Assembly: GCF_033958435.1 (NCBI RefSeq)
Contig: NC_134138.1
Coordinates: 273,087,798-273,151,797 of the forward strand
DNA: 64,000 bases
Origin: Carettochelys insculpta
Taxonomy: Eukaryota > Chordata > Testudines > Carettochelyidae
Reading direction: 5' to 3'
Part shown: in pieces, positions 41,410 through 53,337 of the stretch
Layout of the letters: every line of letters begins with the position of its first letter
How positions within the stretch are numbered: the first letter of the stretch is position 1
Made by a program: the position numbers and the translations under genes
The notes under the pieces: generated by a model
What the model saw: only the letters and a program-made list of their open reading frames with translations
Databases searched by the model: none
Told to the model about the DNA's origin: nothing

Positions 41410-41990
41410 CACATGATATTGGGTTGAGAGTGAGCCCGTCAAAGATGAAGTAGTTGCAGAATGATCTGCCCTTGAGAAAGACATCGAGGAGTTTGATAAA
41501 TGTGTTTATCTGGGTCAGCAGCTGAACAAAGACAAGTCATTTGAAGGGGAATGCAACTGGAGGAAAAAGGCAGGATGGGCAAGTTTTAACAAAATAAAGG
41601 CACCTTTAACTGCCCGGGAAGAAAAGGAAATAAGTATTGAATCATATTGTTCTACCAGCAGTGATATCCACAGCAGAAAGTTGGTCAGCCATGGAAGTGG
41701 AGAAACAAAAATTCACCGTGACCCAGAAAGCAATGGAACGGTGAATGTGTAAGATATTGCTCCATGACCACCTACCCAATAAGAAGCTCAGAAGATGTAC
41801 AGAGGTGGCCAAAGTAGTGCAAAGTGGAGATGGGCTGGTCATGTAGTCCACAATGGACAACTTGGTCAGAGATTGGATCCCCAGAGACCACAAGTGACTT
41901 CTGGGTGGACCAAAAATGCAGTGGGCCAAACTCTTTGGCAGAAATAAAAAGAATATGTCAGTGACAAAGTGGAATGGTGTGGTGTTGCCT
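41410..41990 (+). pseudogene. RTE/BovB-like LINE RT C-terminal fragment
   Basis: A broken frame encodes EFDKCVYLGQQLNKDKSFEG, then WRKKAGWASFNKIKAPL. Further on are remnants of a TQKAMER block (41720-41740) and of the WAGHV region (41850). These are C-terminal landmarks of RTE/BovB-type reverse transcriptases. Stops and frameshifts interrupt it. Confidence 0.65.
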
Positions 41991-44039
41991 TGCACTCCTG
42001 AGAAGGGTGGGTGAGGACAAGCTGAACAAAGGTAACATAAAACTCAAGAAGTGCTAAAGATAAACCCCAAAAATAAAGTTAAAACCCCTCAAAAACAGAA
42101 GCCCTATTCATTTCATAGCCATTCATGTTAACAAACCACCATCACCAGCCTTTAGCAGGAATTAGGGCCCACATCTGGGCATGCACAGATGCTGCGTGTG
42201 GAGAGCATTTAAGACCATGGTGTCACTTGTTTTAAATTCAGCGACGAAAACATGCCCCTTCAGCCCAGTACACCATACTGGCAAGAAATGTCTGGTAAGG
42301 TCTATTTATAGCCATTATGGCACATCAGAAACATACCATACCTCCTCCAGCCCTTCCACAGAGCTGCCTCCACTCTGCACAGCCCCACAGGAGAGCAGCG
42401 CTGGAGGGGGCAGAGAGTGGAGTGGCAGTTGGAGGAGCTGCCAGCATTCCACTCCGTCCCCATGGACTGCTGCCCTCAAGACCGGGTGGAGGACTGGAAC
42501 CTCCAGCCCCATCCGCCCAACCTTGTGCTCCAGGAAGGCTGCTGCTGTACAGATGGAGCCAGAGGTGAGGCACCTCTGTGGAAGGGCAGGGGGTGAGGCT
42601 AGGGCTTCTGTTCCTGTTCTCCAGCTGTTGTAGTACTCCCAGCCCTACCCCAGGCAATGTGGAATGGGGAAGAGCATGAAAGCCAGGGGCAGAGTCATAT
42701 GATGGGTCACATGGGGAAGTAATATGGCCCCCTTGACTGTTGTGCTCCCCTCTTGGTACCAAGAAGAAATGAATTTTACTTTCACCCGTATCTATATTTC
42801 ATTGCTGTGGGTAACAGTCAGGTCTGAAGAAGAGGGATTGTGCAAAAGCTGAGCTCCATTGCTTTTGCTTCTGGCTCAGGAACACAACTGGCTCAGAGTT
42901 CATCCTCTGGAGCTTTTGCCCCAAAGATCTGCAGAGGAGTTTATATAAATCTGAGCAGGTCTCCTCATCCGTTAAGTCTGCTGTGTCCAAGTTCCAAGGA
43001 GTTACATGAGTTAAATCACTAGAACAACAAGTCAGCTTTGCCTTTGGTGAACAGATGTGTCTTATCTTAGCATCCACACACAGCTAACACTGGCAAAGCC
43101 TGCCCCGGTTTGTACTGGCTCCAAGGTAAATTCAGAGATGGATTCCCCAAAGAGAGGTTTCTTCTCCTGTTCTGCCTAAATCCTGGTCCAGAATCTGGAG
43201 GGGATCCTCTTGGGGCATCACAGAACTGAAAAGGAGCTTTTCCAAATTCAGGATCAGCTGATATTTTGTCACAGGCGCTATCGTAAGTGCCCACATCACA
43301 TATGTTCAGGCAGCTCAGAGCACTTTACAGACTGCTGTTCTCAGTGCCACTCAACATGCTGTGTAAAATGCCACCCCCATTTCACAGGTGAGGAGACTGG
43401 GACACAGATATGTTAGAGGGGCTGTGTCAACTCAAAAGACCTGAGCCAGATCCTCTTCTCCCTAGCTAGTGGGGCCAACAACTAGCGAAGGCCTCAGGGC
43501 AAGATATGTGGAGGAAGTGGGCCTGCTTTGGGCAGAAGGGATGGGAGCTTGGACAGTCAGCCCTTAGTGCCACCTAGATAGTAAAGCGCCCTGTCCCTCC
43601 TGCCCTCAGAAGCAGCCCAGGTCTCCAGCAGCTGCCAACACCGCAGTAGAAGCAGTGACTGTCAGGAGCCCCCCACCCCTCTGAGTCCCTTTGACTCTCT
43701 AGGCCCCAGTTCAATTGCCCCCTCACCGGCTGGCCTGTCCCTTACACCAGTGTACGTCAGGAGTAGCCATGCTGAAGTTGATGGAGATACACCAGTCTGA
43801 AGCTGGTGTGAGAGGACAACTGGGCCCCTGCTGTTAAGCCCCCTATTGTGCGATGAGCAATCCTACCATCTCTTCGTTTGTCCACTCTGTGTTTTGGAAC
43901 AGGTGACTCTTCCACGATGGCTTCTGGCATGTCATCGTAGAGATGAACATGTGTATGTGGACCATGGCCTACAGGAGCATAAGCCTGAGCTGCTGACTCC
44001 GACATCTCCCGAAAGACAAGAACAGCTGCTCAGCTGGAA
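41991..44039. other. intergenic, partly GC-rich
   Basis: A 150-codon open frame at 42181-42633 is Pro/Ser-rich and lacks splice or promoter evidence. The tail of the tRNA SINE family ('cttagtgccacctagat') appears near 43561-43590. No gene is called. Confidence 0.45.
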
Positions 44040-44182
44040 TCTGCTTGAATTTTTTAAGTCCCAGCTTGACAAAGTCTGGGCTGGGATGATTTAGTTGGGG
44101 TTGATCCTGCTTTGGGAAGGGGGTTGGACTTGATGACCTCCTGAGGGCCCTTCCAGCCCAAGGAGTCTACGCTTCTATGATT
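44040..44182 (+). mobile_element. CR1 LINE 3' terminus
   Basis: Encodes the last ORF2 residues (EFFKSQLDKVWAGMI, stop) followed by 'tttagttggggttgatcctgc', 'gaagggggttggacttgatgacctcctgagggcccttccagcc' and 'ttctatgattc', the CR1 end with its octamer-like terminus. Confidence 0.85.
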
Positions 44183-44654
44183 CCTGGAGCACAGGAAACA
44201 TTCCCGCTTGGTGCACCCCCATCTCCACATGCAGCTTCACTGGGGGACAGCCACAACTATTATATCTCAGAGCTGCCCCCAGAAAAACCCTGCATAGCAG
44301 GCGTTGCTGTCTGGATCCTGCAAATACGTTCTGTAAATCCATTTTCCTCCCATGCCTGCTGGTAAGACGCAGCCGGAAGCAGTCATTCAACAGACACCCT
44401 ACTCCTGCAACACAAACGAGTAACGTCTGCACAGTGCACAGGCATGATGGTGTCACCCCGCTTGTGCGTGTGATCAGAAAGCAGCAGCGTGTGTCAACAA
44501 ACTCCCTTGAGTTTGCCCAAGGCTCAGCAATGTAACTGATGAGCAAATTCTGGCCTGACATTTGGACTGCACTATTACAGTCCTAAATGAGGGCAAGACA
44601 TGAGGGAAGAGTTTAAAAAGCCACGTGCCTAATGTTAGACTAATAAATTATATG
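44183..44654. other. intergenic, no recognisable feature
   Basis: Nothing recognised between the CR1 end and an ancient repeat block. Confidence 0.45.
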
Positions 44655-44770
44655 AATTATTATTTGTATGCTCATAATGCCTAGGAGTCCCAGTCATTGG
44701 CCAAGACCCCAGTGTGCTAGACACTGTACAAACACAGAACAAAAGCCCAGGCCTGGTCCCAAAATCTGAA
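44655..44770 (+). repeat. ancient dispersed amniote repeat (L2/CORE-SINE type)
   Basis: The text 'aatgcctaggagtcccagtcattggccaagaccccagtgtgctagacactgtacaaacacagaacaaaa' belongs to a widely dispersed old repeat of amniotes. The exact family is not resolved. Confidence 0.5.
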
Positions 44771-45269
44771 CTAAGACACCTACCTGTCATTTCAATGGAA
44801 GCTGCTGAGGACTGCTACAGTAATACAAATCATTGTTAATAATTGTCTATTGGAAAATTCAATTCCACTGAAAGATAAAGACTTCATAATACAGTGCCAG
44901 CTTTGCTGTTTTGGAGAAAAACTAGAAGGGAGGCGGAAATTCCAACAACATCAACAAGTTGCATTCCAACAATTTTGGGCTGAAATATCTTCATTTTTCA
45001 CTTTGATGCAATTTTTGAGCTCAAAATGAAACATTTCAACTGATCCAAAACTAATTTTTTCGGCTGCGTTTCCTTCAGCAGGGAAATTGGTAATTTCTGA
45101 GTTTCATTCCAATGCAGAATAAGGCCAACTTACAAAAGCTTTTGTGAAGTATAAACTGCAACCTTCACACAGCTCTATTAGCCCAATTTCACCAGTGGGG
45201 AAACCGAGGCATACAAAGGTGAAGCAGAATATTTTCCCACATGGGTGATTAAAGAAGGGCACCTAAATA
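44771..45269. other. intergenic, no recognisable feature
   Basis: Only an L2/MIR-like scrap near 45175-45240 ('ccaatttcaccagtggggaaaccgaggc'). Confidence 0.4.
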
Positions 45270-45593
45270 CAAGCTGAACCTCTTTAATCTAGAACTCTCT
45301 CATCTGGCAACTTCCATAAACCAGAATGATTTTAGTTAGCCACACAACCACTTATCATGGGTGTGGCCAAGTTTCCTGCAGCCCCATAAAGTTTGTTTAC
45401 AGCCACCGGCCCTGGCTCTCAGTGTTCTGTGCTGTTATTGGGCTCTAATTTACCCCTAAATGTCTTCTAAGAGCCCAGGAAGCCGTGAAAGTGTTGGTAA
45501 CGTGCTGGAAAATACTGACTCCCGTCATCTGGAAAATTCTCTCATACGGCCCAGTCAGGTCTCAAGGGTGCTGGAGAAGAGAAGTTCAACCTG
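45270..45593. mobile_element. MITE with CAGGTTGAAC ends, TA target duplication, copy 2
   Basis: 324 bp. The left CAAGCTGAACCTCT and the inverse of the right CAGGTTGAACTTCT form TIRs. TA flanks both sides (45268-45269, 45594-45595). A TA duplication points to a Tc1/mariner-type mover. Same ends as 11404-11895. Confidence 0.72.
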
Positions 45594-46709
45594 TAGCAAT
45601 GTGATTTTTAGACTAATTGCATATCTGCGGCTCCTAATGATTTGGAAACGTCAGCTTAGATAGGCATCTACCTTTACGCTGAACTTTGAAAATGTTGACC
45701 TGTTGGCTTGTCCCGGTGTCACAGATGACTCCAGCAAAACCGAGAAGTCCTGATTCCGAGGATTCTGCTGCTCACTGCATCTACACCCAACCAAAGCTGG
45801 CTGAAATCTGCAGAAACTAGATTTTTCAATATTTTTTCCTCCAAATTTCATGATTTATTTTTGCTTCTTTCAATCAGCTGTAATCAGTGCCTATCCTCGG
45901 ATCCTATTGACAAGGGGACAGAAATTAAAAGGTTCTCACCAAAGCTTTTCATTTACACTTGATTTTAGCCAAAAGGCAAAGTAGTGACAGCTTTTTGGCT
46001 TAAGAATGAATAAGCTTTCCATCAGTTCCAGAAAGTACAAATTCCCATTCCTACCCCCTCCTATGGCCTCTAAAAGTAAACAACCAGGAGATAAGTAAAT
46101 ACCCCTGCCCCTGCATGTTCTGCCTTTTCCACTCCCTCTGTCAAGAATATGACAACAAAATTGCCAAGGATGTCAATTTACCTTGCATGTTTTGGGCAAA
46201 GCTGTTATCTTATCTCTCCACACCTGTTTCCTGACAGGCAGATGGAAATTATTTTCAGTCCTACTTAAGAGAAGCAGAATGAACAATCATAAAGGCCCCA
46301 GGCAGGTTGCCATTGCCCTCCCAAGTTCTACCTGCAAGGAATAAGCTCTGGGACTGGGCTTCATAGACTGGAAATTCCTTGTTGAGTAGGATTCATTCAA
46401 AGTCAAAGCAGCTGTATTTATTCTTCAGATAACACTGACTTGCCACTTCCTCCAGGCAACTCCTTCAAGTTCAGGGACACAGGGACAGATCTTCAAAGGA
46501 ATTTAGGGATCTAGCTCCTTAATTGATTTCAATGGGAATAAAGTGCTTCAATACTTGTGAGGGTTTGTTCAACCATCGCAATAGAAACCTGAATTGATCT
46601 CTGCCTGGTGTCTGGGATGTGAAACCAGTGAGATTCCCTTGGTTCCTGGCAGTGTGGGAAGTGAGCTTTCTTCATGTCCCATACTGCTGGTTCTCATGAA
46701 GAGTGCACC
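45594..46709. other. intergenic, no recognisable feature
   Basis: 1.1 kb without a recognisable exon. An old repeat scrap lies near 46480-46570. Confidence 0.45.
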
Positions 46710-46985
46710 ATAGAATCATAGGGCTGGAAGAGACCTCAAGAGGTCATTGAGTCCAGCCCCCTGCTTCAAGCAGGATCAACCCCAACTAAATCATCCCAGC
46801 CATGCCTATGTCAAGCTGATACTTAAAAACCTCTAGGGATGGAGATTCCACCACCGCTCTAGGCAACGCATTCCAGTGCTTCACCACCCTCCTCATGAAG
46901 TAGTTTTTCCTAATATCCAACCTACTCCTCTCCTTCTGTAACTTCAGATCATTACTCCTTGTTCTGCCATCTGTCACCACTGCGA
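46710..46985 (-). mobile_element. CR1 LINE 3' terminus
   Basis: On the minus strand it encodes VTDGRTRSNDLKLQKERSRL, then KNYFMRRVVKHWNALPRAVV, then VFKYQLDIGMAGMI and a stop. The CR1 3' end 'gggctggactcaatgacctcttgaggtctcttccagcc' type tail follows. Intact over this short piece. Confidence 0.88.
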
Positions 46986-47224
46986 CATTACCACCAGCAG
47001 TCCACCAGCTTGACTTTGTGTTGGGACAGGGGCTCATCAACAGCAAACACTGGCAACAAAGAGGTTTGTGTGTGTCCCTTGCAGATGTGCAAGAGCTTCA
47101 GCCACCATTTGTGGAACTCGTCCAGTTTTGAAGATGAATCTTCCCTCTGTGGATGGAATTCTGCATGATGTAACTCCAGTGGTGTAACTCCAGACGAACA
47201 CTGCAATGACTAAAACAAGAATCC

Positions 47225-47430
47225 AGCCTAAGGCCACATCTCCATTACCCAGAATATCAACCTGCTCAGGGTGGATCTTCCAGGGTTCGATTTCATACAC
47301 CTAGTGGAAACACACAAAGTCAACCTCTTGGGAATTGGCAGATTGCAGATAAGTCAATTCTAGCGACGCAACTGCCATAGTCAGAAGCTGCAATTGACTT
47401 ACCTGCCTAGGGTAGGCTAAGCCTAAGTGT
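47225..47430. mobile_element. possible MITE
   Basis: The stretch from 'ctaaggccacatctccattac' to 'gggtaggctaagcctaag' has internal 'gttcgatttc', 'taagtcaattctagcgacgc' blocks like other reptile MITEs. Borders and TIRs are weak. Confidence 0.35.
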
Positions 47431-47502
47431 ATTATCAGGCCACCTCACCCTATCTGGCCATCCTGAGATTCTAACTCACAGGGGTATGTTATATAGTCTC
47501 AA

Positions 47503-47585
47503 AAGGAGAGCTGTGTGAGTCTACAGCTTCACAAATAACAAGGAGTCCTGTAGCACCTTAAAGACTAACAAAGAGGTTTGTCATA
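47503..47585 (+). mobile_element. tRNA-head SINE with body in direct orientation (fragment)
   Basis: The head 'gagctgtgtgagtctacagc' is followed by 'aacaaggagtcctgtagcaccttaaagactaacaaag'. The body has the same polarity as the first arm of the palindromic copy at 22769. Truncated on the right. Confidence 0.7.
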
Positions 47586-49931
47586 ATATCATTTGGAGTC
47601 GCCAAGTCAGGAAGAAACTGGAGTCACTGAGTTAGGAAGAAATTGCTTGAAACGGAGAGCTGCAGCAGTTATGGGTTTTCCATTTCATTTCATCACACAG
47701 AACTAGCTAAAAGCAGACAAAACCAGCTGGGTTAACCCCTAATGATCTAACTTGGTTACTATGACAACAGTAAGATTTATCACTGCCATCTGTTGAAGTA
47801 AGCAACAGCTGCCAATTAAAAAAGGTGTGGTGAGCTGAAGAAAACCCAAAGAGAACTGAAGTTAGATAAATTTAGGCTAATGGTAACAGGCAAAAGTGTA
47901 ACAACAAAGAGAATTAACCACTGGAACTTATGATATCCTATCGCTCAACCACAAGATAAGGGTTAGATGTAAGGATTAGTGTGGGAAATTCCATGGCCTT
48001 TTTATGCAGGTCATATTAGGTGATCACAAAGGTAGCTGGCAATAGAATATCATTCCCAGAGAAATGAATCAGCTCATTCTTGTGAGGTCAGCTACATGCT
48101 GATAAGAGCACGTAGACCCTGATCCAATGCCAACCAAAGGCAGTGCAAACCCTCTGACTTCAGTAGCCTCTGGATTAGGCCCATGGTCCTATCGGAGCAG
48201 GATGCCGCTGCGTCTTGGAAAACATCCTGCTTGGTAGGATCAGCAGCAATATTTACTTGAAACTCATCTGCCAGCATGATTAATGCTGGTTTATTGCTTG
48301 CTCATTATGTCAATACTTTTCTGGTCTGGTTTATTTAAAGGATGAAAGGATTCACGTGGGAGCCTGCCAGCATTAAACACTCTTTCCTTCCAATACAAAC
48401 AAGAGCACATGAGGAGCTCCCAAAGAGCTTTGCACTTTTAATCAGGGCTGCAAGGAGGTCGCAAACGCGGGTGCTGTTCTCACAGAACCTCACAATTCGT
48501 GAGCCAGTCCAGCTCCAGGAAGTCTGGGAGACTGTGGGATTCTAGAGTACATCCACACAGCCCGTGGCAATGACTCTCAGAACAGACTGGGTTTAGTGCT
48601 ACTACTTCACAGATAATGTGGCAAAGCCCCAAGCTTGTCCGCTTTGGGTCCTGCGCTTCGTGGCGGTTTAGGTGCTGCCTCAGAGGGTTGCCATGTCCCT
48701 GCTCTGCCTCCTGTTCTCACAGAGGCCTGGGTCTGGGCTTCATTGAGCCAGTCTCATCATTGGCACAGTCCAAAATAGTCATTAGTGGAGAAGACCCACC
48801 TTAGGCATGCCCGGTCTCCTCCTACCTTCTACGGCTGCCCTGGGGTGTGGAGTGGTCTGGGGGGAACCCAGACCCCTTCCCTACATACTGGCTTCTGACC
48901 CAGGAACCCGATGTAGCTGCGGCTAAAGGGGCTTCCCTCCCCGGGCCCTCCTGGCACAGCAACTGCCTCCCTGGGCCACTTCCACCAGACACTTCGCCAA
49001 TACCTTCCTCATGTGGTTGCAGCCACCCTCTCTTCCTGGGAGCTCTCCTTCCACACCCCTTGCTTCCTGCTTATCTGGCCTGTATCTCCTTTCCTGCACT
49101 TACCTGGGGGAAGCCCTTTTGAAGGGTTCCGCAGGCCTTAATAAGACACGGGTCCTGAATTAGCAGCAGGTGCTGGTTTAGCCTGCTGCAGCCAGATGAT
49201 CCTGGATAAGCCTCCATCTCAAGGAAACATAAACGCACAGACCCAACTGCCCACATACTTACCCTCCATGAGGCTGCTGTAGCCTGCTGTGGTCTGTGGT
49301 CTATCACAATGGCAATGTTCCCTGTAGGCCGTGTGCTTGTGCAGCTACTCAGGAAAGATTCCAGTGCCACCCACCTGATTAGCAGAGTGCCCACAGGAGG
49401 GCTTTTTCTTTCTGCTGGCGGTCCTTTGAAGTTGAGTCCCACCCCAGGCTTCAGAGCCTGACCTCAAGCCCAAGCCATGGTGTCTGCACAGGTATTTTCA
49501 GCACAGCCGTGTAAGCCTGAGTCCCTCAACCGAGGCTGGAGAAGCTCACTGCAGCAGGCTGTGCAAAGCCAGGCTTAGTGTGCTGATGCATGCTGTAAAA
49601 TCTATCCAGACTGACTCCTTCAAGCCAACCATTCAAATGCCGGGAGATTCAGCTCAGTCCTGGACTTCTATGGACTTGGCTGGGGCAAGATAGGGCTCAA
49701 GGGCCATGTTTTAATCTCATTTGCCCTAATGTAGATCTGGAGTAATTACACTGAGGTCCTTGAACCCGATTTCAATTTCAGAGAGGTATTCTGGACACCC
49801 ACGGGTGAGAATTTGGAACTGAACCCTGAAGCATGTGAGGATCACCCGCTTGGTGGAGAAGGTGGTGGTAGAGCAGGCAAAGATGGCAATCATCCCAGGG
49901 TCCAGTGATACAAAAGGGACCAGACCTCAGT
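47586..49931. other. intergenic, no recognisable gene
   Basis: 2.3 kb with moderate GC near 48600-49450. Several open frames of 60-120 codons have no recognisable product and no splice context. Confidence 0.45.
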
Positions 49932-50990
49932 TGTGGAATAAACATGCACTAATTTGAGGGTTCAGGTCAGATAGAAGCAGTCTTTATTTCCATAGCTATG
50001 CGGGGGGAGGGGGACGCAGAGCAACAGAGAGTCTGCCCTTGCCAATATGAGCCCCCCCATTTATGGCCGAGATTGGGTTCAGTCAGGCAACAATCTATAG
50101 CGGCTCTTGCAGAAACCAGAGACAGGGAAGGAAAATGGGGTTCACTTGCCACTGAGAACTCACACCATCCGAGACTTCAACTGCTAGAGCTGGTCGCTCC
50201 TACACAGTGGGCAGCCAGTGTGGCTGACGGATGCCCCAAAAGTCAGGCCCAAGGAGGTGGCCAGAATTAATGCTCAGTTCTCAGGATTCACACATTTGAT
50301 TGGGGTACAGTCATACATTCGACCTAATAAACAGACTCTCCTTATTTTCTAACCAGACGAACGTTCTCATTCAAAACCTCAGAGAAATTACTTTTAGCTG
50401 GCTCTCTGATTCTGGACTGACCTCATTTTAGAGGTTCGGCATCCAACAACTCCGCACGACAGGGAGCTTACAGGCAGTCCTCCTCCGACACCCCATGTAG
50501 GGATTTAAAAGGTCCCTTACCTTTTTGTATGGTGCATGGGGCTTGTGGGGGGGGGGCAGTATGTGGTCCTCCCAGCCAGAGTGAGATGTGTGGATCTGAG
50601 TCACAGCACCAAATTTGTCGTGGAATGAACACACACTAACTTTAGGGTTCAGGTCAGATAGAAGCAGTCTTTATTCCCAGAGCTATGTGGGGGCGCAGAG
50701 CGACAGAGAGTCTGCAGCTGCCTATACAAGCCCCCCGCCCCCTACTCAAACGTCAGGGCTTATATACCTTTACAGTGTCAGTTTCTTACAACGGAACTTT
50801 ACAAAGATGAGGAGGAAGCAAAGCAATTTGCCCCTTTAGGGTTATCTGTTAGTTCCTGTTATCTCAGAATTGGAAGCATTGCAAATTCCTGCTGAACTTG
50901 TTCAGGAGACTTGGTCCTGACGCAGCACGTAGCACGCACGGGGTTCAGCCTTGGCTTAGTTTCTGGGCCTAGTGAGGCCTACCTCCGCAC
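49932..50990 (-). mobile_element. degraded LTR element with two LTR-like ends
   Basis: Two homologous segments about 690 bp apart start near 49932 and 50617. Both contain 'gggttcaggtcagatagaagcagtctttatt', whose reverse gives an AATAAA signal, then 'gcagagc.acagagagtctgc'. Before the second copy lies 'gagtcacagcaccaaattt', whose reverse begins TGG two to three bases inside the LTR, as a primer-binding site should. Between them no gag or pol is recognisable. The right limits of both LTRs are uncertain because the copies diverge. Confidence 0.5.
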
Positions 50991-52730
50991 CCCCTAACTG
51001 CGGCAGTGGTGGCAGCCAGAGCCCCAGGACTTTAAATGGCTGGGGGAACTCCACATAGTGTGCTCTGAGCAGCCCTGAGGGCTGGAGAGGAGCCACTCCA
51101 CAGCCCTTTCTGCCCAGCTCCCTGTCCCTTCTGGGCACTAGAGAGCAGTTCCCTCCTCCCCCAGCCCCTGCCTTGCCCCAGGGACCAGTAAGGCTGTTGC
51201 TCCCACTGGTGAGGACCTATTGGCAATGGTTAAATATTCAGAGTGATACAGGTGTATTCTTTAGTACATAGGCAAGGGCAAACAGCAACAACCAGTCTGG
51301 AGAAATGGGCCTTGCTGAGGACAGAGTTTGGAATTAGTCATTTGCCAGATTCTGCCTCTTTTACTCATGCCCCCGAAGGCCTTAAACCACCTATGAATCC
51401 CAGCGAAAACAATGGCCTGCTCAGGGAACAGAGCACTAATCCACACGACTGAGCACGGACAAATCCAGATGAATACGCTGGCTAAATAGCACTCAAAATG
51501 GAAGCGCCCAAGCGCTGCTTGTGGGCACCAACACGGGCCCTGGCCACCGAGGATGTCACACAGCATCAGTCTAGCTGCCACCCTAGTGCTGTTGACAAGG
51601 AACCGCTTTAAGACAAATATTTATTTTCAAATACATTTTGCACCTTGTTTGCACTGGTTGCACATAGCGATGAATAAAATGGCAGAAAGAGGTCCCTCAG
51701 CCCGCTGCAGTCGCATAATGAGAGCCTAACCTTAAGTAAGCCACATTTCTCCCATAGGGAAGGAGGGCTGATGGTTCTTTAATCATTATTTCTTTTAAAA
51801 AAATGAGAGCTGCCTCATTTATTTTCTTCTAAGATTTCATTAGAAAGGATTTTAGCTGGAAGCCTATTATGTTACCGACTGGCCAAAGTACCTGGTTTAG
51901 TTTCCTATTAATGCAGAAACTTGAGCAAGGTTGTACACCGGTGGGAAGAGCCAGGGAATGTGAGTCAGGACTCCTTTTAGTCTTTGTGTTGTGCTACAAG
52001 TAGTGCCAGTCCAGTTTAGGGTCTTATTGCGTTAGAGGCCATACGAACTAAGAAATAAGAGACAGTCACTGCCCTTGAAAAGCTCATGGTCCACCTAGAC
52101 CAGACTGACAAAGGTTGGGAGACAGAACAGATTATACCATTTTTAGAGATGGGAAACTGGGGGCTGGAGAGACAGAGCCCCATAAGAGGAGGTGAGGCAG
52201 CCACCCCTAGGTCCCTCACTTTTGGGGGTTCCATAGCAGCCACCCCAGCTGTCCTATGGACAGAAAATGGGACAATTACCTGGGGAAGGGCACAACAGCA
52301 GCAGCAGTAGGGGGTTGCCTCACTTCTACCCCCACCCACCACCACCTTTACACACACCATCTGTGTAGTACAAAATTCTATTTTAGTTCTATCTAATTTA
52401 GGCCAATGTTGTGATAGTTTACCTGGATCTGATGTTGAACTCAGATTGTAAAAGCGTCATATGGGTGTTAGTTAAAGCTAACTTGATGGTCTGTGTAAAT
52501 GCTGGTATTGTCTCTATACTATCGAAAATCCCAGTTATGTGAGTGAGGAATGTATGTAAGACCTTCACAAGATATTCCAGGAAGGGACCAGGACAGACCC
52601 CTATTCCTGCATAACCTCACTAAAATGTGAGAAGTGGGCACACTGACAGCTCTTAAAGAAGGAACTGGCGTTCATCAATGAGAATCAGCATGATGGGACA
52701 ATAGATCATAGAACCATGCAATCTATTGAA
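50991..52730. other. intergenic, L2/MIR-like scrap
   Basis: A 'cagtcactgcccttgaaaagctcatggtccacc...agatgggaaactggggg' block near 52060-52165 recalls an L2/MIR-type repeat. Nothing else was recognised. Confidence 0.4.
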
Positions 52731-53230
52731 TCATAGATATCTTAGGGCTGGAAGGGACCTCAGGAGGTCATCTAGTCCAACCCCCTGCCTAAAGCAAGAT
52801 CATCCTCAACTAAATCATCACAGCCGTGACTAACTATGTCAAGCCGGGACTTGAAGCCCTCTAGGAATGGACATTCCACCATCTCTCTGAGTAACGGATT
52901 CCAGTGCCTCATCATCCTTCTGGTGAAATAGTTTTCCTAACATCCAAACTAGATCTACCCACTGTAACTTCAGACCGTTGCTCCTTGTTCTGCCATCTGT
53001 TACTACTGAGAACAGCCATTCTCCATCCTCTTTAGAGAACCCCTTCAGGAAGTTGAAGGCTGCTGTTTCGCCCCTCAGTCTTCTCTCCTGAAAACTAAAT
53101 AAGCCCAGATCCCTCAGCCTCTCCTTGTAGGTCATATGCTCCATCCCCTTAATCATTTTTGTTGCCCCCTGCTGAACCTGCCCCAATGCATCCACATCCT
53201 TTCTGTACTCGGCGGCCCAGAACTGAACAA
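52731..53230 (-). mobile_element. CR1 LINE ORF2 C-terminus and 3' end
   Basis: On the minus strand it encodes FWAAEYRKDVDALGQVQQGA, then TKMIKGMEHMTYKERLRDLG, the FSFQERRLRGETAAFNFLKG block and EWLFSVVTDGRTRSNGLKLQ, followed by the degraded terminal part. The 3' end is at the left ('atagatatcttagggctggaagggacctcaggaggtc'). A longer open frame running beyond 53230 is an accidental fusion with unrelated sequence. Confidence 0.87.
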
Positions 53231-53286
53231 GATAGTAGATGAGAAATGAGAAGAACAACTTAAAGAAACGGTATGAAACCTGAGCA

Positions 53287-53337
53287 AGTGTGTGTGTGTG
53301 TTTGTGTGTGAGAGAGAGAGACACGTAAGAGAGAGAG
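53287..53337. repeat. (TG)n/(GA)n microsatellite
   Basis: An alternating gtgtgtgtgt tract is followed by gagagagaga, then an imperfect 'gagagagag' block. Confidence 0.85.

Noticed and set aside
42181..42633. 150-codon Pro/Ser-rich open frame
   Set aside because: No homology that I recognise, no splice or promoter evidence, and overlapping frames on both strands are equally open, as happens in GC-rich repeats.
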